64,000 nt of DNA. Origin: Microbacterium sp. Lineage in GTDB: Bacteria > Actinomycetota > Actinomycetes > Actinomycetales > Microbacteriaceae. The stretch spans positions 38,576-102,575 of the forward strand of contig JAPSKH010000005.1 of assembly GCA_031177765.1 (NCBI GenBank), written 5' to 3'. The position numbers were made by a program, and so were the translations under genes. Numbering within the stretch: position 1 is the first letter of the stretch; each line of letters begins with the position of its first letter. Positions 8,181 through 15,701 of this stretch are shown here, one piece after another. Under the pieces are notes generated by a model. The model ran no database searches. It was not told where the DNA came from and worked only from the letters and a program-made list of their open reading frames with translations.

Positions 8181-8891
8181 ATGTCCAGCGATCGCGTCGT
8201 CCTCGTCACCGGTGGGAACCGCGGCATCGGCCGCGCCATCGCGGAGCGCTTCGTCGCGCTGGGGTATCGCGTCGCCGTCACCGCCCGTTCCGGCGAAGGC
8301 CCGGAAGGCACCCTGACCGTGCGGGCGGACGTGACGGACGCCGCAGCCGTCGATGCCGCGTTCACCGAGGTGGAGAGCACGCTGGGCCCCGTGGAGATCG
8401 TGGTCGCCAATGCCGGGATCACGAAGGACACGCTGCTGGTCCGCATGACCGAGGAGGACTTCGACACCGTCGTGTCCACCAACCTCGGTGGCGCGTTCCG
8501 CGTGGTCAAGCGCGCGTCGAAGGGCATGATGCGCGCGAAGTGGGGTCGCGTCGTCCTCATCTCGAGCGTCGTCGGCCTGTACGGCTCGGCGGGTCAGATC
8601 AACTACGCCGCGTCCAAGAGCGCGCTCGTCGGCTTCGCCCGGTCGCTGACCCGCGAGCTCGGCGGTCGGGGCATCACCGCGAACGTCGTCGCGCCCGGAT
8701 TCATCGAGACCGACATGACCGCCGAGCTGCCCGAGGACACGCAGGCGGAGTACAAGCGGAACATCCCCGCGGGCCGCTTCGCCACGGCCGACGAGGTGGC
8801 CGGTGTGGTCGCGTGGATCGCCTCCGACGAGGCCGCCTACATCTCCGGCGCCGTCATCCCCGTGGACGGGGGACTGGGCATGGGTCATTGA
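8181..8891 (+). CDS. fabG: 3-oxoacyl-ACP reductase FabG
   Basis: A 236-residue short-chain dehydrogenase of the FabG type, which reduces 3-oxoacyl-ACP with NADPH in fatty acid synthesis. Visible: cofactor loop TGGNRGIGRA at residues 10-19, NAGI, the catalytic Ser in LISSV, the YAASK pair and a C-terminal PVDGGLGMGH like other FabG proteins. ATG 8181 is preceded by GGGAG. It stands alone, with no other fas genes beside it, so a role with another acyl substrate cannot be excluded. Confidence 0.85.
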   Translation: MSSDRVVLVTGGNRGIGRAIAERFVALGYRVAVTARSGEGPEGTLTVRADVTDAAAVDAAFTEVESTLGPVEIVVANAGITKDTLLVRMTEEDFDTVVSTNLGGAFRVVKRASKGMMRAKWGRVVLISSVVGLYGSAGQINYAASKSALVGFARSLTRELGGRGITANVVAPGFIETDMTAELPEDTQAEYKRNIPAGRFATADEVAGVVAWIASDEAAYISGAVIPVDGGLGMGH

Positions 8892-8929
8892 CCCACGGCG
8901 GCTGACGTCCGGCCGCGCGACGACCGGTA

Positions 8930-9637
8930 TCAGCGAAGCGCCGCCAGAATCGCCTCGGCCACGGCGCCCGGCTTGGAGAACTGCGGCCAGTGGCCGGTGG
9001 GTTCGCCGTCCGCGTGGAGCTGCACGATGTCGAGGTGCTCGAGCGCCGCGAGCTCGGACGCCCATGCCGGCGCCTGCTGGATGATCTCGCGGATCTGCGC
9101 CTCGGGGACCGTGCTCGTGATCATGGTCGCGGGCACGGCACGGCGCCGCTCGTCGCTGAGCGAGAGCGGGTCGGTGGGCACTCGCTGAGGCACCGACTGC
9201 ATGCGCGCCGCTGCTGCCGCGCGCTTCTGCGGGTCCAGGTCGGCGATCTCGGACTCGTCGAAGGACTCCCACCCCGGGAACGGGATGACGCCGTCGACGA
9301 TGGGGAACTCCCAGATGGACGCGCCGTCGGTCGGCGGGAACGTGTCGAGGAACACGATGCGCGCCACGCGGTCGACGCGCGCGTCGAGGGCGCCGTAGGC
9401 GACGTTCCCGCCTCCGGAGTGGCCGACGAGCACGACGTCGCCGTCGAGACGGTCGACCTCGGCGACCGCCGCGCGCACCCAGTCGCCGATCCCGATCTCG
9501 GACGACTGGCTCGCCGGGGCTCCGAGGCCCGGCATCGTGAGCGGATGCGTCGTGTGCCCGGCTGCCTCGAGGGCGGGCGTCACCTCGCCCCACGTCGACG
9601 CGTCGAGCCACAGGCCGGGGATGAGGATGATGTGCAT
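8930..9637 (-). CDS. Alpha/beta hydrolase
   Basis: A 235-residue alpha/beta-fold hydrolase. It starts with the first strand and oxyanion loop (IILIPGLWLDAS) and has nucleophile elbow GHSGGG near residue 79, an LDTFPP acid-strand region and a late GHWPQFSKP segment supplying the histidine. The short loops resemble esterases of the RsbQ/EST family; substrate unknown. The ATG at 9637 is 6 nt from a TACATT box, which suggests a leaderless mRNA. It converges with fabG across 38 bp without an obvious terminator. Confidence 0.85.
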   Translation of the reverse strand: MHIILIPGLWLDASTWGEVTPALEAAGHTTHPLTMPGLGAPASQSSEIGIGDWVRAAVAEVDRLDGDVVLVGHSGGGNVAYGALDARVDRVARIVFLDTFPPTDGASIWEFPIVDGVIPFPGWESFDESEIADLDPQKRAAAAARMQSVPQRVPTDPLSLSDERRRAVPATMITSTVPEAQIREIIQQAPAWASELAALEHLDIVQLHADGEPTGHWPQFSKPGAVAEAILAALR

Positions 9638-9643
9638 GGGGCG

Positions 9644-9649
9644 AATGTA
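9644..9649 (-). promoter_or_regulatory. -10 box TACATT, leaderless alpha/beta hydrolase
   Basis: Minus-strand TACATT, 6 nt before ATG 9637. Confidence 0.45.
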
Positions 9650-9674
9650 CCCGGCACCGCCGACACCGGGGGCG

Positions 9675-10316
9675 TCACGGCAGCAGCGCGATGACCTCCG
9701 CGAGATCGACCGGCTGGACGACGACATCCGCGCGGCCGCGCACCGCGGGCTTGGCGTTGAAGGCCACGCCGAGTCCTGCCGCTTCCATCATGAGCAGGTC
9801 GTTGGCGCCGTCGCCGATGGCGATCGTGCGGGCAAGAGGCACGCCGAGCTCGTGCGCCCATTCCCGCAGCGCCGCGGCCTTGGCCTCGGCATCCACGATG
9901 TCCCCGTCCACGGCGCCGTCGAGCGTCCCGTTCGCGGTCGAGAGCCGGTTCGCGCGCCAGGTGTCCACGCCCAGGTCCGGCGCCACCGTGTCGAGGATCT
10001 CGTGGAACCCGCCGGAGACGACGCCGACGACACCGCGGCGCTCGTGCACCGCGTCGATGAGCTCCCGGACGCCGGGTGTCGGCTCGATGCGGGCCAGCAC
10101 GCGCGCGAACGCCGCGACAGGCACCCCCTCGAGCGCGGCGACGCGCGACCTCAGGCTGGCGGCGAAGTCCACATCGCCGCGCATCGCGGCCTCCGTGGCG
10201 GCGGCCACCTCCGGGCCGCGGCCCGCCTCGTCGGCGAGGAGTTCGATGACCTCGTTGCGGATCAGCGTGGAATCGGCATCGAGGACGACAAGCAGGCGGG
10301 CAGGGGCGTCGGGCAT
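9675..10316 (-). CDS. serB: Phosphoserine phosphatase SerB
   Basis: A 213-residue HAD-family enzyme for the last step of serine synthesis. Motif I DADST puts the nucleophile at Asp13 and the acid at Asp15. Then follow VVSGGF (motif II), the Lys in DAEAKAAAL (motif III) and GDGANDLLMMEAAG (motif IV). Many actinobacterial SerB proteins carry N-terminal ACT domains (~400 residues); this one is only the catalytic unit, so feedback control by serine through ACT is not expected. A TAGCGT box 6 nt before ATG suggests a leaderless mRNA. Confidence 0.9.
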   Translation of the reverse strand: MPDAPARLLVVLDADSTLIRNEVIELLADEAGRGPEVAAATEAAMRGDVDFAASLRSRVAALEGVPVAAFARVLARIEPTPGVRELIDAVHERRGVVGVVSGGFHEILDTVAPDLGVDTWRANRLSTANGTLDGAVDGDIVDAEAKAAALREWAHELGVPLARTIAIGDGANDLLMMEAAGLGVAFNAKPAVRGRADVVVQPVDLAEVIALLP

Positions 10317-10322
10317 CCCTCC

Positions 10323-10328
10323 ACGCTA
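10323..10328 (-). promoter_or_regulatory. -10 box TAGCGT, leaderless serB
   Basis: Minus-strand TAGCGT, 6 nt before ATG 10316. Confidence 0.5.
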
Positions 10329-10374
10329 GCGGGAGCGCGTCCGTCGACATGGACGCCGGCCGCGCCCGCGCGCA

Positions 10375-11619
10375 TCAGCGCTCGACGCGCACGCCCTTCC
10401 CGACGACGGTGATCCCGCTGTCGGTGACGGTGAAGCCGCGCGCCAGGTCGCGCTCGCGATCCACCCCGACCGTCGCGCCGTCCTCGAGGACGACGTTCTT
10501 GTCGAGGATCGCCCGGTGGATGCGCGCCCCGGCGCCGACGTGGACGTGGTCGAAGAGGACGGAGTCGGTGATGGTGGAGCCGCCATCGGCGAGCGTCCAC
10601 GGTCCGACGACGCTGCGCTCGAGGTGGGTGCCCGACAGGACCGAGCCGAGCGAGACGATCGAATCGATCGCGTTGCCGATGCGCCCGACCGAGTCGCGCA
10701 CGAACTTCGCCGGCGGGGAGTTGACCGCCTGGGAGTGGATCGGCCAGTCGGTGTTGTACAGGTTGAAGATCGGCAGGGTCGCGATCAGATCGCGATGGGC
10801 GTCGTAGAACGAGTCGATCGTTCCCACGTCGCGCCAGTAGTAGCGGTCGCGGTCGGTGGATCCCGGCACGTCGTTGCGGTTCATGTCGTACACGCCCGCT
10901 TCGCCTCGCCCCACGAAGTAGGGGATGATGTCGCCGCCCATGTCGTGGTTGGACGTCGGGATCTCGCCGTCGGCTTCGACGGCTTCGATCAGCGCATCGG
11001 CGTCGAAGATGTAGTTCCCCATGGAGGCGAGCACCTGGTCGGGCGCGTCGGCGAGACCGGTGGCGTTGAGGGGCTTCTCCAGGAACTGGTTGATCTTCAC
11101 CGCGTCCTCCTGATCGACGTCGATGACGCCGAACTGGTTGGCGAGCGAGATCGGCTGTCGGATGCCGGCGACCGTGGCGCGGGCGCCCGATTCCAGGTGC
11201 GCCGCCAGCATCTGCCGGAAGTCCATGCGGTAGACGTGGTCGGCGCCGATGACCACGACGATGTCGGGCTGCTCGTCGTTGATGAGGTTCAGGCTCTGCA
11301 GGATCGCGTCGGCGGACCCGGAGAACCAGCGCTTCCCCAGGCGCTGCTGCGCGGGCACCGAGGCGACATACGAGTCCAGGAGTGCCGACATGCGCCAGGT
11401 CTGGGAGATGTGCCGGTCGAGGCTGTGCGACTTGTACTGGGTCAGGACGACGATCTGACGCAGCCCGGAGTTGATCAGGTTCGAGATCGCGAAGTCGATC
11501 AGTCGGTACTGGCCGCCGAACGGCACGGCGGGCTTGGCGCGGTCCGCGGTCAGAGGCATCAGCCGCTTGCCCTCGCCGCCGGCGAGGATGATTCCGAAGA
11601 CCTTGGGCGCTCCTGGCAT
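10375..11619 (-). CDS. glgC: Glucose-1-phosphate adenylyltransferase GlgC
   Basis: A 414-residue ADP-glucose pyrophosphorylase, the committed step of glycogen synthesis. The N-terminal nucleotidyltransferase domain shows [16 protein letters not shown] (~9-24), a KPAVPFGG substrate loop and GADHVYRMD. The C-terminal ~110 residues form the left-handed beta-helix repeat. Length is typical. Divergent from glgA with 75 bp between start codons; a TAGTGT box 6 nt before its ATG suggests a leaderless transcript. Confidence 0.96.
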   Translation of the reverse strand: MPGAPKVFGIILAGGEGKRLMPLTADRAKPAVPFGGQYRLIDFAISNLINSGLRQIVVLTQYKSHSLDRHISQTWRMSALLDSYVASVPAQQRLGKRWFSGSADAILQSLNLINDEQPDIVVVIGADHVYRMDFRQMLAAHLESGARATVAGIRQPISLANQFGVIDVDQEDAVKINQFLEKPLNATGLADAPDQVLASMGNYIFDADALIEAVEADGEIPTSNHDMGGDIIPYFVGRGEAGVYDMNRNDVPGSTDRDRYYWRDVGTIDSFYDAHRDLIATLPIFNLYNTDWPIHSQAVNSPPAKFVRDSVGRIGNAIDSIVSLGSVLSGTHLERSVVGPWTLADGGSTITDSVLFDHVHVGAGARIHRAILDKNVVLEDGATVGVDRERDLARGFTVTDSGITVVGKGVRVER

Positions 11620-11625
11620 GGCACA

Positions 11626-11631
11626 ACACTA
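11626..11631 (-). promoter_or_regulatory. -10 box TAGTGT, leaderless glgC
   Basis: Minus-strand TAGTGT, 6 nt before ATG 11619; back to back with the glgA promoter. Confidence 0.5.
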
Positions 11632-11681
11632 GGGCCCGCGCCCCGGGCGGGCCACCGGCTGCACGGGGGTTGCGCGTGTAC

Positions 11682-11687
11682 TAGCGT
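11682..11687 (+). promoter_or_regulatory. -10 box TAGCGT, leaderless glgA
   Basis: TAGCGT, 7 nt before ATG 11695. About 50 bp separate it from the divergent glgC box, so the two promoters' upstream regions overlap. Confidence 0.5.
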
Positions 11688-11694
11688 TCGTGGC

Positions 11695-12906
11695 ATGCGC
11701 GTCGATGTCGTGACCAAGGAGTACCCGCCCGAGATCTATGGGGGAGCGGGTGTCCACGTCACAGAACTGGTCAAGGCGCTGCGGGAGCCGGGGCCGGATC
11801 GTGACGGCGTCGACGTGCGGGTGCGCGCGTTCGGCGCCGAGCGTGACGAGGCCGGCACGACGTCGTACTCGGTCCCGGCCGAACTCGCCGGGGCGAACGC
11901 GGCGGTCCAGACGCTGGGGACGGACCTGGCGATCGTGACAGACGTCGCCGGCGCCGACGTGGTGCACAGCCACACCTGGTACGCCAACTTCGCCGGCCAC
12001 CTCGCTTCGCTGCTGCACGGCATCCCGCACATCGTCACCGCGCACAGCCTGGAGCCGCTGCGCCCGTGGAAGGCCGAGCAGCTCGGCGGGGGGTACGCCG
12101 TCTCGAGCTGGATCGAGCGCACCGCGTATCAGGGAGCGGCCGCGATCGTCGCCGTGAGCGAGGGCATGCGCGCCGACATCCTCCGCAGCTACCCCGATCT
12201 GGATCCTGCCAAGGTGCGTGTCATCTACAACGGCATCGACGTGTCGGCGTGGCACCCGGTCGACGATGCCGAGCTGCTCACCGGCTTCGGGATCGATCCC
12301 GCCCGGCCGTCCGTGGTCTTCGTGGGGCGCATCACACGTCAGAAGGGCCTTCCGTACTTCCTCCGCGCCGCCGAGCGGCTCCCCGCCGACGTGCAGGTCG
12401 TGCTCTGCGCCGGAGCTCCCGACACGCCGCAGATCATGGCCGAGGTGCAGGATCTCGTGCGCGGGCTGCAGGCCGGCCGTCAGGGCGTGGTCTGGCTGGA
12501 TCGCATGCTGTCCCGGCACGAGCTGAGCGCCATCCTGTCGGCGGCCACGACATTCGTCTGCCCGTCGGTGTATGAACCGCTCGGCATCGTCAACCTCGAG
12601 GCGATGGCGTGCGGGGCGGCGGTCGTCGGCACGGCGACCGGCGGCATCCCCGAGGTCGTCGTCGACGGCGTGACGGGCCGCCTCGTCCCCATCGAGCAGG
12701 TGCAGGACGGCACGGGAACGCCGCTGGATCCCGAGCGCTTCGTCGCCGACCTCGCGCGCGTGCTGACGGAGGTCGTCAGCGACCCCGAGCAGGCGCGCGC
12801 CTACGGGGCGGCGGGTCGTCGGCGGGCGACCGAGGACTTCAGCTGGGCCACGATCGCGGAGCAGACGGCGGCGCTGTACGCGGAGGTCGCGGCGCGCGGC
12901 CGATAG
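11695..12906 (+). CDS. glgA: Glycogen synthase, actinobacterial GT4 type
   Basis: A 403-residue glycosyltransferase of the actinobacterial GlgA type, which uses ADP-glucose made by the divergent glgC. The N-terminal EYPPEIYGGAGVHVTEL (~9-25) holds the donor-binding glycine loop. The C-terminal half has FVGRITRQKGLPYFL and the retaining-GT motif EPLGIVNLEAMACG (~residue 295). In mycobacteria such enzymes (GlgM) can make maltose-1-phosphate instead of extending glycogen; sequence alone does not separate the two roles. The stop codon TAG is also the start of the next gene's -10 box. Confidence 0.92.
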   Translation: MRVDVVTKEYPPEIYGGAGVHVTELVKALREPGPDRDGVDVRVRAFGAERDEAGTTSYSVPAELAGANAAVQTLGTDLAIVTDVAGADVVHSHTWYANFAGHLASLLHGIPHIVTAHSLEPLRPWKAEQLGGGYAVSSWIERTAYQGAAAIVAVSEGMRADILRSYPDLDPAKVRVIYNGIDVSAWHPVDDAELLTGFGIDPARPSVVFVGRITRQKGLPYFLRAAERLPADVQVVLCAGAPDTPQIMAEVQDLVRGLQAGRQGVVWLDRMLSRHELSAILSAATTFVCPSVYEPLGIVNLEAMACGAAVVGTATGGIPEVVVDGVTGRLVPIEQVQDGTGTPLDPERFVADLARVLTEVVSDPEQARAYGAAGRRRATEDFSWATIAEQTAALYAEVAARGR

Positions 12907-12909
12907 GCT
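12904..12909 (+). promoter_or_regulatory. -10 box TAGGCT, overlapping the glgA stop codon
   Basis: TAGGCT starts at the glgA stop codon TAG and lies 6 nt before ATG 12916, a leaderless arrangement. Confidence 0.5.
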
Positions 12910-12915
12910 AACGGC

Positions 12916-13701
12916 ATGCCCCAGGTGCTCGAATTCTCCGACGTCGTCGTCCGCCGAAACGCCCGGAACATCGTCGACCACCTGGACTGGAACGTTCGCG
13001 ACGACCAGCGCTGGGTCATCCTCGGACCCAACGGCGCCGGGAAGACCACCGTCCTGCAGCTGGCCGACACGCTGATGCATCCGACGTCGGGCGTCGTGTC
13101 CATCCTCGGCGAGCGGCTCGGCCGCACAGACGTGTTCGAGCTGCGGCCGCGCATCGGGTTCGCCTCGTCCGCGATGGCCCGCCGCGTGCCTCCGGAGGAG
13201 ACGGTGCTCAACGTCGTCCTGACCGCGGCGTACTCGGTGCTCGGGCGCTGGCGCGAGGACTACGAGGACATCGACGAGCGTCGCGCGCTGCGCGTCCTGG
13301 CGGAGTGGCGACTGGACCACCTGGCCGATCGCACGTTCGGCACCCTCAGCGACGGCGAGCAGAAGCGCGTCCAGATCGCACGCGCGGTCATGACCGACCC
13401 CGAACTGCTGCTGCTGGACGAGCCCACGGCGAGCCTGGACCTCGGCGCGCGCGAGGAGCTCCTGGAGCTCCTGGGCGGATACGCGCAGGCTCCCACGACG
13501 CCCGCGATGATCATGGTCACCCACCACGTCGAGGAGATCCCGCTGGGGTTCACCCACGTGCTCCTGCTCGCGGACGGCCGGGCGGTGGCATCCGGACCCA
13601 TCGCCCAGACGCTCACCGGCGACGCGCTCAGCGAGACGTTCGGCGTGCCGATCAAGCTCACGGAGGATGGCGGCCGGTACGCCGCCCGCGCGGCGCGCTG
13701 A
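12916..13701 (+). CDS. ABC transporter ATP-binding protein without cognate permease
   Basis: A 261-residue single ABC ATPase: Walker A GPNGAGKTT (~39-47), a modified signature LSDGEQKR (glycine replaced by Asp) and Walker B LLLLDEPTASLD, with the switch histidine in VTHHVEE. No permease lies next to it. The signature and length resemble the ModF/PhnC-like 'orphan' ATPases common in actinobacteria. It may energise a permease elsewhere or have a non-transport role. Separated from glgA by 9 bp but probably transcribed from its own leaderless promoter. Confidence 0.88.
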   Translation: MPQVLEFSDVVVRRNARNIVDHLDWNVRDDQRWVILGPNGAGKTTVLQLADTLMHPTSGVVSILGERLGRTDVFELRPRIGFASSAMARRVPPEETVLNVVLTAAYSVLGRWREDYEDIDERRALRVLAEWRLDHLADRTFGTLSDGEQKRVQIARAVMTDPELLLLDEPTASLDLGAREELLELLGGYAQAPTTPAMIMVTHHVEEIPLGFTHVLLLADGRAVASGPIAQTLTGDALSETFGVPIKLTEDGGRYAARAAR

Positions 13702-13741
13702 GATCGCACGGCGCGATTCCGCCGAGGCGCCCATCGCCTGA

Positions 13742-13747
13742 TAGAAT
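13742..13747 (+). promoter_or_regulatory. -10 box TAGAAT for rpmE2
   Basis: A close match to the sigma-70-type -10. It leaves a 5' leader of about 70 nt containing two hairpins. The -35 region is not recognisable. Confidence 0.6.
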
Positions 13748-13755
13748 CGCTCTTT

Positions 13756-13802
13756 GGTGCGCTCGCACCGCAGACTTTGACCGTCCTGGCAAAATCCAGG
13801 AC
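13756..13802 (+). promoter_or_regulatory. Structured 5' leader of rpmE2 (possible r-protein leader)
   Basis: Two hairpins precede the L31 gene: GGTGC-GCTC-GCACC at 13756-13769 and GTCCTGG-CAAAAT-CCAGGAC at 13783-13802 (perfect 7-bp stem, 6-nt loop). The ribosome site AAAGGA follows 13 nt later. Structured leaders of L31 genes, bound by L31 itself, have been proposed in several phyla including actinobacteria; whether this matches such a class needs a covariance-model search. Confidence 0.5.
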
Positions 13803-13822
13803 ACACTCCTCAAAGGATCATC

Positions 13823-14080
13823 ATGAAGACTGACATCCACCCCGAGTACCGTGCCGTCGTGTTCCGCGACCTCGGCTCCGGCGACACCTTCCTCACCCGC
13901 TCGACGGTGAGCAGCGACAAGACCATCGAGCTCGACGGCGTCGAGTACCCCGTCATCGACGTCGAGATCTCGTCCGCCTCGCACCCGTTCTACACGGGCA
14001 AGCAGCGCATCCTCGACTCGGCCGGTCGCGTCGAGAAGTTCAACCAGCGCTTCAAGAACTTCGGCGGCGGCTCCAAGTAA
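13823..14080 (+). CDS. rpmE2: 50S ribosomal protein L31 type B
   Basis: An 85-residue L31 of the longer, zinc-independent type: KTDIHPEYR at the start, [12 protein letters not shown] near residue 55 and no CxxC pairs. In other actinobacteria and in Bacillus, type B L31 is made when zinc is scarce, under a Zur-type repressor, and replaces the zinc-binding form. No Zur box was recognised in the leader, so zinc control here is unproven. A strong terminator follows, making this a single-gene unit. Confidence 0.96.
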   Translation: MKTDIHPEYRAVVFRDLGSGDTFLTRSTVSSDKTIELDGVEYPVIDVEISSASHPFYTGKQRILDSAGRVEKFNQRFKNFGGGSK

Positions 14081-14093
14081 GCCCCGTCGCCTG

Positions 14094-14121
14094 GAAGACC
14101 CCGTCCTCGGACGGGGTCTTC
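14094..14121 (+). terminator. Intrinsic terminator after rpmE2
   Basis: Perfect inverted repeat with 13-nt arms, GAAGACCCCGTCC and its complement, separated by only 2 nt, 13 bp after the rpmE2 stop. The apex must open to form a four-base loop. The 3' arm ends in GTCTTC. Confidence 0.8.
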
Positions 14122-14194
14122 GTGTTCCCGCCGGGTCCGCCGCAGCGGGCGGGCCGGGGCGGTGCGACCCGCTCACCCTGATCGGAGCGGCTCG

Positions 14195-14200
14195 TAGACT
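14195..14200 (+). promoter_or_regulatory. -10 box TAGACT, leaderless hydrolase
   Basis: TAGACT, 6 nt before GTG 14207. Confidence 0.5.
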
Positions 14201-14206
14201 CGAGGT

Positions 14207-15106
14207 GTGACCGTCGCCAACCCGTACGCGCAGCTGCTCGACGACCTGCCGGTGACGCGGCGGGAGGCCACGATCCTCGGCTCCGCGACGTCGTACTGGG
14301 CGTACGGTCCCGAGGACGCGTCCACGACGATCGTCGCGGTGCACGGCTTCCGCGGCGAGCATCACGGGCTCGAACCCGTCGTGGCCCATCTGCCCGAGGT
14401 CCGGGTGATCTCACCCGACCTGCCGGGATTCGGCGAGACGCCGCCGATCCCGCACCGGCGGCATGACCTCCGCCTGTACGCGCAATGGCTGACGGCATTC
14501 GTGGACGCGGTCGCGCCCGGAGCCGTCATCCTGGGGCACTCGTTCGGCTCCATCGTCGTCGCCGCCGCGGTCGCCGACGGACTCCCGACGCCGCGCGTCA
14601 TCCTGGTGAACCCGATCGGCGCTCCGGCGCTCGAGGGCCCGCGGGGGATGCTCACCCGCCTGGCGGTCTTCTACTACTGGGCCGGCGCCCGGCTGCCTCG
14701 TCCCCTCGGCGAGGCGCTGCTGCGCAACGGACTCATCGTGCGGGTGATGAGCATCTCCATGGCAAAGACCAGGGACCGGCTGCTGCGGCGCTTCGTCCAC
14801 GAACAGCACGACACCTACTTCTCACGGTTCGCCGACCGCGACGTGCTGCACGACGCGTTCGTGGCGTCGGTCTCGCACGACGTGCGCGCCTTCGCTCCTC
14901 GCATCCCGCAGCCGACGCTCCTGGTCGCCGCACAACGTGACGACATCACGCCCATCGAGGCCGAACGGCGCCTTGCGCGCCTGTTCCCCGACGCACAGCT
15001 GGTGGAGATCCCCGAGGTCGGCCACCTGATCCACTACGAGACGCCTGCGCCGGCCGCCGCGGCGATCAGACGGTTCCTCGCGCCTTCCGACGACGATAGG
15101 CGATGA
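14207..15106 (+). CDS. Alpha/beta hydrolase
   Basis: A 299-residue hydrolase with the oxyanion loop in VHGFRGEHHGLEP (~45-57), nucleophile elbow GHSFGS near residue 109, a helical cap of about 90 residues with an FYYWAGARLP segment, the acid strand LLVAAQRDDITP and the histidine in EVGHLIHYE. It looks like an active enzyme of the C-C hydrolase/esterase type; substrate unknown. Its last 41 bp overlap the end of the convergent CGNR gene. Confidence 0.88.
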   Translation: MTVANPYAQLLDDLPVTRREATILGSATSYWAYGPEDASTTIVAVHGFRGEHHGLEPVVAHLPEVRVISPDLPGFGETPPIPHRRHDLRLYAQWLTAFVDAVAPGAVILGHSFGSIVVAAAVADGLPTPRVILVNPIGAPALEGPRGMLTRLAVFYYWAGARLPRPLGEALLRNGLIVRVMSISMAKTRDRLLRRFVHEQHDTYFSRFADRDVLHDAFVASVSHDVRAFAPRIPQPTLLVAAQRDDITPIEAERRLARLFPDAQLVEIPEVGHLIHYETPAPAAAAIRRFLAPSDDDRR

Positions 15107-15620
15107 CGTTCATGCGGTTGCCGCAGTTGCCGGTGTCGCAGTAGCGTTTCGAGCCGTTCTTCGAGAAGTCCACGTAGACGCTGTCGCAGTCATCGGCGGA
15201 GCACAGCCGGATGCGGTCGTACTGGTCCGAGCGGATGACGTCGACGAACGCCATCGCGGTCTCGACCAGGATCCGGGTGGCCAGCGGCGCATCGTCGGAG
15301 GTAGCGTGCACGTGCCAGTCGAAGCCGTCGTGGATGACCAGGCGGGGGAGGGCGTGACCGTCGCGAAGCATGTCATTGACCAGCGGCACGGCGTGCTCCC
15401 GATCCACCTCCCAGAGCCGACGCAGCCGCGACCGGATGCCGCGAAGGGCTTCGAGCTCCGCCTCGTCGCGACGGATGGCGCCGGTGTACGGGTGGGCCGA
15501 GAGGAACGCCTCCAGATCCTCGCCGCTGGTCAGCGCGTCCTCGTCGTCGAATCCCGGAAGCGTGTTGACCAGGTGCGCGGCGGCGGCGAGACTCCGCTGC
15601 GTGTCATGGATGAATACCAC
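15066..15620 (-). CDS. CGNR zinc finger domain protein (putative regulator)
   Basis: A 184-residue protein with an N-terminal helical stress-sensor-like (ABATE) region and a C-terminal CGNR zinc finger: Cys pairs in LCSADDCDSVYVD and YCDTGNCGNRM, then a basic tail. Such proteins are thought to bind DNA and are often next to transporters. GTG 15620 is chosen because AGGAG lies 5 nt before it. It is divergent from an EamA exporter, and the 66-bp gap between them carries repeated TGACA elements, so it may regulate that exporter and itself. Confidence 0.88.
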   Translation of the reverse strand: MVFIHDTQRSLAAAAHLVNTLPGFDDEDALTSGEDLEAFLSAHPYTGAIRRDEAELEALRGIRSRLRRLWEVDREHAVPLVNDMLRDGHALPRLVIHDGFDWHVHATSDDAPLATRILVETAMAFVDVIRSDQYDRIRLCSADDCDSVYVDFSKNGSKRYCDTGNCGNRMNVIAYRRRKARGTV

Positions 15621-15629
15621 ATTGACTCC

Positions 15630-15701
15630 TGACAACCCGGGTGGCTACTGTCATCATCGTACGCATGCTTCGCCCCTGACAGTCGGATGTCGCCCATGAC
15701 A
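15630..15701. promoter_or_regulatory. Four TGACA elements between the CGNR regulator and DMT exporter
   Basis: TGACA occurs at 15630, 15677 and 15697 on the plus strand and inverted (TGTCA) at 15649. The first pair forms an inverted repeat with 14 nt between arms. Candidate operator cluster. Confidence 0.4.
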
